From Phycisphaerae bacterium (GTDB lineage: Bacteria; Planctomycetota; Phycisphaerae; Sedimentisphaerales; Anaerohalosphaeraceae), in NCBI GenBank assembly GCA_014859965.1, contig JACZKQ010000108.1, positions 1 to 64,000 on the forward strand: DNA of 64,000 nt. Reading direction: 5' to 3'. Position 1 is the stretch's first letter. Each line of letters opens with the position of its first letter. The translations under genes were made by a program, and so were the position numbers. A model generated the notes under the pieces. That model saw nothing but the letters and a program-made list of their open reading frames with translations, did not search any database and was not told the origin of the DNA. Below, in pieces: positions 50,708 through 58,730 of this stretch.

Positions 50708-51745
50708 GTGAAGAAGCTCAAGGGTGTTTGCGTCGGGGCGGGATACTTCAGCCATTTTCAATATGAAGCATGGCAGCGCATCCCGGAAGTGACGATTACC
50801 GCCCTGTGTAACCGCAATCCTTTGCGTGCCAAACCCCTCCTGGAGCAGTATGGGGTGCCCGGCCATTATACTGATTACCGCGAGATGCTCGAAAAGGAGC
50901 GGCCTGACTTTGTCGACATCATCACGCCTCCGCCCACCCATCTGGAGATGTGCGCCGTCGCAGCCGACATGGGCATTCACGTGATATGCCAGAAGCCGCT
51001 GGCCCCGACATTCGACGAGGGGTGGCGCATCGTCGAGCATGCCGAGCGGGCGGGTGTGCGCTTCATGGTGCACGAGAACTGGCGGTTCCAGCCCTGGTAT
51101 CGCGAGATGAAGTGGCTGCTGGAAGCCGGCGTCATCGGCCGCCGCATCCACACGCTGTGTTTTCGCTCGCGCATGGGGGATGGCTGGGGTGAGGACGCAT
51201 ACCTGGCCCGCCAGCCTTACTTCCGCGAGTACCCGCGTCTGCTGGTGTACGAAAACGGCGTACACTTCATCGATACGTATCGATATCTGGCCGGCGAAAT
51301 CCAACGGGCGTATGCCGTGCTGAAGAAGCTCAATCCGGTCATCGCCGGTGAAGACTGCGCAATCGTTCTGTTTGATTTCGAGTCCGGCGCCACGGGCCTG
51401 TGGGATGCCAACCGCTACAACGAAGTCAATTATCCCAGTCCGCGGTACACCTTCGGAGAATGTCTCATTGACGCCGACGGCGGCTCGATACGTCTGTATG
51501 CCGACGGCCGACTGACCGTTCAGCAATTGGGCAAGGCCGAAACCGTTCACAACTATCCGCACGAGGACAGAAACTTCTGCGGCGACTGTGTTTACACAAC
51601 TCAGCGTCACTTCATCGACCGCCTGCTGGACGGTGCACCTTTCGAGACCAACGGGCAGGATTATCTGAAAACATTAGCTGTTCAGGAGGCCGTCTATGCG
51701 TCGGCGGCCGCCGGTATGCCCATGGCGGTTCAGTACGCCAGGTGA
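50708..51745 (+). CDS. Cytoplasmic Gfo/Idh/MocA-family oxidoreductase
   Basis: The 345-residue protein starts at the GTG at 50708 (AAAGG upstream); a longer frame overlaps the transporter gene and is a shadow. There is no signal peptide. VCVGAGYFSHFQYEAW is the Rossmann start, with ALCNRNP after it; QKPLAPTFDEGW carries the catalytic Lys of the EKP-type motif (here QKP), and MVHENWRFQPWYREMKWLL and ENGVHFIDTYRYL follow. It probably oxidises or reduces a sugar or polyol with NAD(P). It lies 25 bases after the transporter and just before the regulator. Confidence 0.88.
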   Translation: MKKLKGVCVGAGYFSHFQYEAWQRIPEVTITALCNRNPLRAKPLLEQYGVPGHYTDYREMLEKERPDFVDIITPPPTHLEMCAVAADMGIHVICQKPLAPTFDEGWRIVEHAERAGVRFMVHENWRFQPWYREMKWLLEAGVIGRRIHTLCFRSRMGDGWGEDAYLARQPYFREYPRLLVYENGVHFIDTYRYLAGEIQRAYAVLKKLNPVIAGEDCAIVLFDFESGATGLWDANRYNEVNYPSPRYTFGECLIDADGGSIRLYADGRLTVQQLGKAETVHNYPHEDRNFCGDCVYTTQRHFIDRLLDGAPFETNGQDYLKTLAVQEAVYASAAAGMPMAVQYAR

Positions 51746-51754
51746 ACAGGAGAT

Positions 51755-52924
51755 ATGGCCAAAGAACCGAGAGTCATTCTGTTGATCGTGCCCGCCCGGG
51801 CGTTTGACCGAGCGCTGCTGCGCGGCATTGCGCGGTATGCAAACGAGCACGGGCCGTGGACCTTCCTGCGCGAGCCGGCGCATTACAGGCCGATCGGCTG
51901 GAAGAAAAAGGTTTTGGACCGACTGCACAGCGGCCAGGTCGACGGGCTCATCATGCGAGAACCCGAGCGCATCGAGGATATCCTCAAAATGCATATCCCG
52001 GGCATCTGTGCGCCCGTCACGCAGCGCACGGTGGACGGCATGATCAACGTGGTTATCGATAACGAGGCTGTCGGACGAATGGGCGCCGAGCATCTGTTGG
52101 AGCGGGGCTTTCGTCATTTCGCCTATTGCGGATTCGAAGGCATCTACTGGTCTGAAAAGCGGTGCCAGGGATTTGCCTCGCGGATTCGGCAGGCCGGGTT
52201 CAAAGTAGACGTCTACGCGCAGCCCAGATCGCGCGATATTCAAGGTCTCTGGGAAATGGAACAACCCGTTCTTGCCGACTGGCTGCAGGGACTGCCCAAA
52301 CCCGTCGGCCTGATGACCTGCAACGACGACCGCAGTCAGCATGTCAGTGAAACCTGCCATGCCGCGCGATTGCACGTGCCGAACGACATTGCGATCATCG
52401 GCGTGGATAACGACGAATTTGTCTGCGAAATGGCCAATCCGCCGCTTTCCAGTGTTTGCTTAAATGCGGAGGCGATCGGCTATCGTGCGGCGGCGACCCT
52501 CCACGAGGTCATAGCCGGCCGTGCCGTTGAAGACACCACCATTATTGGCGGGCCCACGTACATCGTCGCCCGAAAGTCTACCGATATTATGCTCATTGAC
52601 GACGCCGTGATCGCAAGGGCCCTGCGACACATTCGCCAGAGTACCCATGAGCCGATTCAGGTCATTGATGTTGCCGAGGTGCTGGCCATTTCGCGGCGAA
52701 GTCTCGAACAGCGTTTCCGCAGGGTCGTCGGCAGGTCCGTCCATGAGCAGATCCTGTACGAACGGGTCGACCGTATCATGCGTCTGCTGCTGGAGACGCG
52801 GATATCCATTTCACAAATTGCCCATATTCTTAATTTCTCCAGCACCAAGCAGTTAGACCGCGTCTTCAGCCGCTATACCGGGATGAACCCCTCGGAATAC
52901 CGGAAGCAGTACTGTATTAAGTGA
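51755..52924 (+). CDS. XylR-type AraC-family regulator
   Basis: The 389-residue protein starts at an ATG with AGGAG upstream. It has the XylR layout: an N-terminal LacI-like sugar-binding domain (residues about 5-275, VILLIVPARAFDRALLRGIARYA, and IAIIGVDNDEFVCEMANPPLSSV) and a C-terminal AraC domain with two helix-turn-helix motifs (VAEVLAISRRSLEQRFRRVVG and ISQIAHILNFSSTKQLDRVFSRYTGMNPSEYRK). It likely senses a sugar released from the target glycan. Matching paired operators lie at 53023 and 45067. Confidence 0.93.
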   Translation: MAKEPRVILLIVPARAFDRALLRGIARYANEHGPWTFLREPAHYRPIGWKKKVLDRLHSGQVDGLIMREPERIEDILKMHIPGICAPVTQRTVDGMINVVIDNEAVGRMGAEHLLERGFRHFAYCGFEGIYWSEKRCQGFASRIRQAGFKVDVYAQPRSRDIQGLWEMEQPVLADWLQGLPKPVGLMTCNDDRSQHVSETCHAARLHVPNDIAIIGVDNDEFVCEMANPPLSSVCLNAEAIGYRAAATLHEVIAGRAVEDTTIIGGPTYIVARKSTDIMLIDDAVIARALRHIRQSTHEPIQVIDVAEVLAISRRSLEQRFRRVVGRSVHEQILYERVDRIMRLLLETRISISQIAHILNFSSTKQLDRVFSRYTGMNPSEYRKQYCIK

Positions 52925-53022
52925 CTGTCAAAAAAGAAGTTGTGCTCAGTGTGGAGCTTGCCGTGCCCGGTGCGTTCTTTCGGGAACGTCACTTCCTGCG
53001 GCAGACAGTGTGTAAAGTGAAG

Positions 53023-53057
53023 TGCGCAAATTGGGTATGTACTTTGCGCAAAATGGC
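53023..53057 (+). promoter_or_regulatory. Paired direct-repeat operator, probably the XylR site
   Basis: TGCGCAAATTGGG (53023-53035) and TGCGCAAAATGGC (53045-53057) are 22 bp apart start to start; they differ at two bases from each other. The second copy ends one base before the -35 box. The geometry is the same as at 45067-45101, and the XylR/AraC gene ends 98 bases upstream. Confidence 0.75.
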
Positions 53058-53058
53058 A

Positions 53059-53087
53059 TTGTATCCCTTGCATTGATCAGCGATAAT
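53059..53087 (+). promoter_or_regulatory. Predicted promoter of the DUF5060 glycosidase
   Basis: TTGTAT and GATAAT are separated by 17 bases. The start codon is about 62 bases downstream of the -10 box. The -35 box lies one base after the second operator copy. Confidence 0.6.
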
Positions 53088-53148
53088 GGCACCGTAGGAA
53101 ATTCCGCGGACGAGGGAATTACCCTGGAGAAAGAGTAAAGGAGAGTGT

Positions 53149-56100
53149 ATGAGGAGTCTCGCAGCAGCCGCCATCGCAATTATCATCCTTGTTTCCACAG
53201 CCTGTGTCACCGCGACGGAGATTTCCGGCGAACTGAAGATGTGGCACAAGGTCACCCTGACCTTTGACGGGCCGGCCACAAGTGAAAAGGCAACGCCCAA
53301 TCCCTTCATGGATTATCGCCTTGATGTCACCTTTGCCCAGGGCCAGAAGAAATACGTCGTGCCCGGGTATTATGCCGCTGACGGTAATGCCTCAAGCACC
53401 TCTGCCGAGTCGGGTAACAAGTGGCGCGTCCATTTTGCCCCCGACAGCCCCGGGGCGTGGACGTATGCCGTGTCTTTCAGGAAGGGCGTTCACGTCGCCG
53501 TTGCCGACGAGCGCGACGCGGGTGCGTCCGCCGGTTACATGGACGGCGAAACCGGAACGCTTACCATTGCACCGACCGACAAAACGGGCAGGGACTTTCG
53601 CGGCAAGGGAAGGCTTCAGTACGTGGGCAAACATCACCTGCGGTTTGCCGGCACGGGCGAGTATTTCCTCAAGGCCGGCGCCGATGCCCCGGAGAATTTT
53701 CTCGCCTATGCCGAGTTCGATGGTGACTTCAAGACCGACGGCATCAAAGATGACCTCATCAAGACGTGGGAGCCGCACGTCAGGGACTGGAAGCCCGGCG
53801 ACCCCACGTGGCAGGACGGCAAGGGCAAAGGCATTATCGGCGCGATCAACTATCTCGTATCCAAGGGGATGAACGTCTTTTCTTTTCTTCCGATGAATAT
53901 CGAGGGCGACGACCGCAACGTCTTCCCCTATCTCAATTACAAAGAGCGTTACCGCATGGACGTCTCGCGCCTGGACCAGTGGGAGATCGTCTTCGAGCAC
54001 GGCACACGCAACGGCATGTACCTGCACTTCAAGACGCTCGAAAATGAAAATCAGCTTTTGCTCGACAAGGGCGACCTTGGTCCGCAAAGAAAACTTTATT
54101 ACCGGGAGTTGATCGCCCGCTTCAGCCATCACCTGGCGCTAAACTGGAATCTGGGCGAAGAGATCGACAAGGCAACGACGGAACAGAAGGCGGCCTGGGC
54201 CAGCTATTTCGCCACGCACGATCCCTACAAGCATCACATTGTCATCCACAACATGGGTCATCCGCACTACGATCTTCTGGGCGACGCATCCGCGCTGACC
54301 GGTTTTTCTCTTCAGACGAGCAGGCCGGATTTCAGTGAGGTACACGCCCGCACAAGAGACTACATCGACCGGTCTGTGGCCGCGGGCAAGCCCTGGGTCG
54401 TCGCCTGCGACGAGCCGGGCGATGCCAGCTACGCACTGGTGCCCGACGACGTAGACCCTACCCGGGACAACGCACGCAAAAACGCGCTCTGGGGCAATAT
54501 CATGGCCGGCGGTGCGGGCGTGGAATGGTATTTCGGATATAAGCACCCTCACTGCGACCTGCGGTGCCAGGACTGGCGCACGCGCGACAAGATGTGGGAT
54601 CAGAGCCGCTATGCCCTCCAGTTCTTCGACCGCCACAAAATACCTTTCTGGGACATGAAGTGCGAAGATGAGATGACCGCAAATACCGACGATTACGTCC
54701 TTTGCAAGCCCGGCGAGGTCTATCTGGTGTATCTCAAGCACGGCGGCAAAGTAACCGCCGATGTCGAAGAAGGCTCGTTCGCGTGCGGCTGGTACAATCC
54801 CCGCACGAGTGACGGACTCGAAGAACTGCTGCATCAAAGTACTGTAGCCGCGAAGAACAAGGCCGAACTGACGGCGCCCGACGGCAACGACTGGCTGCTC
54901 GTCATACGAGGCCGCGGCAAGCTGAATCTGATCTCGCCTCAAACGCCTCGGCCCCTTGCGCCCGGCGCGGTGCCCACGGCAAAAGGGGCCATCGTGCTCC
55001 AGGCGATCCAGCATTTTGAGATCGTGCAGGGCGGCGGTTTTGTACCTGCGTACAAGGACCAGGCCCATCAGGCCCTGGCCATCAACCCTGATCAACACAA
55101 AGATAAATTTGGCGCCGCCGAAGCCGTTTTCGCAGGCCAGGCCGGCACTTACGATATCACCCTGACCACCATGGCGGAGACCGACGGCGAATCCACCTAT
55201 AAGGTTCTGGTCGACGGCAAGCTCATCGGCGAATTCACCAATCCGCAGACAACGGTCGACTACAAGCCCACCAACAAGACATGGGAGAAAGTCGCCGTCA
55301 ACAAGGATGCGAAGATCCGGATCGAATTCAACAGCGCTACCAACAGCAAAGCCGCACAAGGCGATCGCAAAGCGTACGCCCGCGGCCGCTGGCTTGCTTT
55401 GACGCTGACGCCCGAGGGCGCCGACCCGGCCGCCAAAGCCGCGGAGCCTGCGACGAAACCCGCCAAGCCTGCGGCAAAGCAGCCAGCGCCGTCGTTGAAA
55501 GCCCCCAAAGCTCCCGAAGTGGGCCTTGCCGGCGCCAATGTCGCCTTCGAGGAAAAGGACGGTATCGTGGCCGTCGAAGCCGAAAACTTTATTGAGCAGG
55601 AGGCCACGGGCAAACGCGCCTGGTACATCCACACCACACAGAATACAACGGAGGTCTCCCCCGACGGTGACGGGAATCATTCTGAGACCGCCAGCGGCGG
55701 GGCGTACATCGAAGTCCTGCCCGATACGCGGCGAACCCACGCCGACAAGCTCATCAGCGGCGAGAATTTCTCGAACGAACCCGGCAAAATGGCCGTTCTA
55801 TCATACCCGGTGCGTTTCAATACCCCCGGCCGCTACTACGTGTGGGTCCGCGCGTTTTCGACGGGTCCCGAAGACAACGGCCTCCACGTCGGCATCGACG
55901 GGACCTGGCCCGCATCCGGGCAGCGCCTGCAGTGGTGCGAAGGCAAGCAGTCGTGGTGGTGGGAGAGCAAGCAGCGGACCGAAGCGGAGCATTGCGGCGA
56001 GCCGCATAAGATATTTCTTGACGTCAACGAACCGGGCATGCACCTGATTACCTTCTCGATGCGAGAAGACGGGTTCGAATTCGACAAATGGCTGATGACG

Positions 56101-56163
56101 AAGGACCGCGACTTCAAGCGTCCTTCCGATGCCGGCCCGGCTTCGAGGCTGCTGCCAAATTAG
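53149..56163 (+). CDS. Secreted DUF5060/clan-A glycosidase with C-terminal binding modules
   Basis: The 1004-residue protein starts at an ATG with AAAGGAG upstream. A signal peptide (1-23) is followed by a DUF5060-type beta domain (about 24-145). A TIM-barrel glycosidase region (about 150-500) follows, with acid/base candidates Glu337 and Glu338 in NWNLGEEID and Glu422 in ACDEPGD. A linker rich in Pro and Ala (about 755-785) leads to a last domain (about 800-1000) with a CBM6-like VAVEAENFIEQ start and PGRYYVWVRAFS. The gene is the first after the XylR regulator and carries the paired operator, so it is probably induced by the regulator's ligand. The substrate is unknown. Confidence 0.85.
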   Translation: MRSLAAAAIAIIILVSTACVTATEISGELKMWHKVTLTFDGPATSEKATPNPFMDYRLDVTFAQGQKKYVVPGYYAADGNASSTSAESGNKWRVHFAPDSPGAWTYAVSFRKGVHVAVADERDAGASAGYMDGETGTLTIAPTDKTGRDFRGKGRLQYVGKHHLRFAGTGEYFLKAGADAPENFLAYAEFDGDFKTDGIKDDLIKTWEPHVRDWKPGDPTWQDGKGKGIIGAINYLVSKGMNVFSFLPMNIEGDDRNVFPYLNYKERYRMDVSRLDQWEIVFEHGTRNGMYLHFKTLENENQLLLDKGDLGPQRKLYYRELIARFSHHLALNWNLGEEIDKATTEQKAAWASYFATHDPYKHHIVIHNMGHPHYDLLGDASALTGFSLQTSRPDFSEVHARTRDYIDRSVAAGKPWVVACDEPGDASYALVPDDVDPTRDNARKNALWGNIMAGGAGVEWYFGYKHPHCDLRCQDWRTRDKMWDQSRYALQFFDRHKIPFWDMKCEDEMTANTDDYVLCKPGEVYLVYLKHGGKVTADVEEGSFACGWYNPRTSDGLEELLHQSTVAAKNKAELTAPDGNDWLLVIRGRGKLNLISPQTPRPLAPGAVPTAKGAIVLQAIQHFEIVQGGGFVPAYKDQAHQALAINPDQHKDKFGAAEAVFAGQAGTYDITLTTMAETDGESTYKVLVDGKLIGEFTNPQTTVDYKPTNKTWEKVAVNKDAKIRIEFNSATNSKAAQGDRKAYARGRWLALTLTPEGADPAAKAAEPATKPAKPAAKQPAPSLKAPKAPEVGLAGANVAFEEKDGIVAVEAENFIEQEATGKRAWYIHTTQNTTEVSPDGDGNHSETASGGAYIEVLPDTRRTHADKLISGENFSNEPGKMAVLSYPVRFNTPGRYYVWVRAFSTGPEDNGLHVGIDGTWPASGQRLQWCEGKQSWWWESKQRTEAEHCGEPHKIFLDVNEPGMHLITFSMREDGFEFDKWLMTKDRDFKRPSDAGPASRLLPN

Positions 56164-56482
56164 GATATGTGGCTGCTGCGGAACCAGGAAGCAAACGGCT
56201 GAGCAGCGTTCGTTGGCCAACTGTGGACGCGACACGCGTGCCGACGGTATGATGTCTAATTGTGGAGGAAGATTCATCATGTGCCGAAAGTGGACGGGTG
56301 TGGAGGATCTTGCGGGGAGAAATTACGCAGGTCTCATGGCAGGACCCCCTGTATGAGACTGGAACATGTCCCAATCCCTGCTTCTCTCCGTCCTGTGATC
56401 TGTTAAGGTCGTCAATGGAGAAAATAGCATGAAAACTCAAGTCATTCAATGTGTCCTGCGCTTGTTGGAAAGGAGAGGCCCT
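56164..56482. other. Intergenic region before the LamG/dockerin genes
   Basis: This 319-bp stretch has no recognised promoter or terminator. It contains a tiny open frame with a GGAGG-like site (56279-56356) that is not supported as a gene. Confidence 0.4.
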
Positions 56483-58687
56483 ATGGAAAAGTTATTCAGA
56501 AGAAAGAATGGGATCCTTTTGTGTCTGGTATTGATCTGTTCGCTTGCCTGTGCGGTCCAGGGGGACAACCTTTCGCCGTTGTCGACCATAACGGCCAGCG
56601 GCGGCCAACTTACCAGCCTGACCTACGCCGGAACCACCTATGTCGTCGCCGACGGCGATCTGACTACCGGCACGACGACGCGATGGTATCTTGCCGGAGG
56701 AGTTGAGACGCTCTGGGTGGATGGGGCCCCCGCGCCGGCCGCAACCGTGACCGGGACCTCCGACCCCAAGATCGGCGATACCGGTGTAAAGGCGGATGAC
56801 TTCATATTCAACATAGGAACCGCAAACCACATCTCATCCCTGGATGGGATTGATTTCCAGGAGACGATTTTTCCCTATCGCAGCAAGATGTTCTTTGTCT
56901 TCGAGCGGGGCGGCAACGACAATGGTAGCGTTCAGGCCATTCTGCCGGGCGGTCAACTCGGACCGGCCCTGACGCTGACAGCAAATGGCGCACCCTACGG
57001 CAACACGGGTGTCGCCGTCAACGGCAGTAATGCCTTCGGGTATGTCCTGCAAACCGATGTTCCCGTCGTTGGACTCCGGATCACCGCGTCGGGACACGAT
57101 GCCCTGAGCATTTCGATCCCTACGCGCAATGTGTGGCCCGTGGCGATCAATCCGCTGCCCGACCAGAAGAATGTACCGGCGACCTTGCTCTTCGAGTGGA
57201 CACTGGAGGGGGAAGTGATGCTGGACAGGTACTTCCTCTATCTTGACGAAGACCCGGCCCTTATAGCCGAACCGAATGCCCTCAATGCCGGCGCGTATGC
57301 GATTTTCGGCATGGAGGTCGTCCCCGCGGCGGCAGCCGACCCATATGCGTCCACCCTTATCAGCAACATTGCCGAAGAGACCGTCTACTACTGGAGGATC
57401 GATACGCAAATTCTCGAGCCGAACGAGACCGATCCCAATAGCGGCTCATTTGAAACATCCATTATCGAAGGCCCCGTGTGGCGATTCGAGGGTGTCTCAA
57501 ATACGCCCGAGATTACGACCCAACCCCAGGACCAGTACGTCCTGCCCGACCCGGATACGCATGAGTGGCCGCTGGACGCCCAAGCCGTATTTACAGTGGG
57601 CTTCAGCGCGGGTAAGCCGGTGAAGAGCTATGAATGGATGAAAAACGGGATGCCTCTGATCGTTGACGGCGCCAAGTACGTGGCGACCAGCGATGTGACG
57701 AATCCCGCGGCCTCTTTGACAATGCTGATTATCAACAATGTCGTCGACGCCGACAAAGGGTCCTATTCGGTGAAGATCACGCTCGAAACCGCCACCCAGG
57801 GCTCGGTCATGAGCGACGCCGCCGCCCTGTACGTGGTTTCTGACATTCTCGTACACCGCTGGAGCTTCAACGGCGACTTGTCCGACGCGATCAGAGGCGC
57901 CGATGCGGTCATTGTCGATCCGGATGACGAGAACATCAGCCTCGTGGCGGGTGAGCTGGTCTTTGGCGGTCGCATGGCGGCCGGCGACAACATGAGTTCG
58001 GGTGACCCGAACCTGCATTATGTCGACCTGCCCAACGGCATCATCTCGGCACTGGGCAACCACGCCACCTTTGCGGTGTGGTTCACGCGGGATGCAGCAC
58101 TGGGCCAGGATACTTGGGCCCGGCTGCTGGATTTCGGTCTGCCCACGCCCGATGCCGCACATCCGACGCCGGAAAGCCTCGAAGGGGTTTCCAAGGCCGG
58201 TAACGCAGAGGCGACCTACATCATCATGACGCCGAGCCCGGCCCGCTTCCAGGGTCACGGCCCCGGCGAAACCGTTTTTATCAACGGCGGAACCCAGCCC
58301 GCGGGCGAGGAAATCTGCATGATTGGTTCATGGGATAACGGCAGTTATGATCTGTATATTAACGGCGTCAAGGTCAACAGCACGCCGCAGGTGGCCAATA
58401 TGAAGCTGTCGGACATCAACGATCTGAACAACTGGATTGGCCGTTCGCAGTGGATCGACCCCCTGTTCCGCGGTTCCGTCAACGAACTCCGGATATACGG
58501 AATTCCGATGACTGCCGAGTGGGCCAAAGCCATTTACGAGGCCGGCCCCGACGGTGAAGCGGTCAACCTTAATCCCTGCATGACGCCGAAGGCTTTTGAT
58601 TACAACAACGACTGCGTCGTGGACATGGCGGACTTCGCCATTTTCGCCGCCAGATGGCTCGACTGCGGGCTGCTGATCTGCAATTAA
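56483..58687 (+). CDS. Exported protein with GGND domain, Ig, LamG and dockerin-like modules
   Basis: The 734-residue protein starts at the ATG at 56483 with AAAGGAGAGG upstream, not at the ATG at 56429. A signal peptide (1-27) is followed by the domain shared with the PEP-CTERM protein (about 29-215), a fibronectin-like stretch (about 225-350), an Ig-like domain (about 355-455: TTQPQDQYVLPDPDTHEW), a LamG-like concanavalin domain (about 460-690: VHRWSFNGDLSDAI) and a dockerin-like ending (FDYNNDCVVDMADFAIFAARWLD). The Ig-LamG-dockerin half is closely related to the next gene. Likely a surface carbohydrate-binding protein (inference). Confidence 0.82.
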   Translation: MEKLFRRKNGILLCLVLICSLACAVQGDNLSPLSTITASGGQLTSLTYAGTTYVVADGDLTTGTTTRWYLAGGVETLWVDGAPAPAATVTGTSDPKIGDTGVKADDFIFNIGTANHISSLDGIDFQETIFPYRSKMFFVFERGGNDNGSVQAILPGGQLGPALTLTANGAPYGNTGVAVNGSNAFGYVLQTDVPVVGLRITASGHDALSISIPTRNVWPVAINPLPDQKNVPATLLFEWTLEGEVMLDRYFLYLDEDPALIAEPNALNAGAYAIFGMEVVPAAAADPYASTLISNIAEETVYYWRIDTQILEPNETDPNSGSFETSIIEGPVWRFEGVSNTPEITTQPQDQYVLPDPDTHEWPLDAQAVFTVGFSAGKPVKSYEWMKNGMPLIVDGAKYVATSDVTNPAASLTMLIINNVVDADKGSYSVKITLETATQGSVMSDAAALYVVSDILVHRWSFNGDLSDAIRGADAVIVDPDDENISLVAGELVFGGRMAAGDNMSSGDPNLHYVDLPNGIISALGNHATFAVWFTRDAALGQDTWARLLDFGLPTPDAAHPTPESLEGVSKAGNAEATYIIMTPSPARFQGHGPGETVFINGGTQPAGEEICMIGSWDNGSYDLYINGVKVNSTPQVANMKLSDINDLNNWIGRSQWIDPLFRGSVNELRIYGIPMTAEWAKAIYEAGPDGEAVNLNPCMTPKAFDYNNDCVVDMADFAIFAARWLDCGLLICN

Positions 58688-58730
58688 AGATAAAAAGCAT
58701 ATATCGCGAACGGTTGAAAGGAGAGGTCCT

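Noticed and set aside
56279-56356. 25-codon open frame with GGAGG ten bases upstream.
   Set aside because: Too short and featureless to support; no promoter or conserved neighbour.
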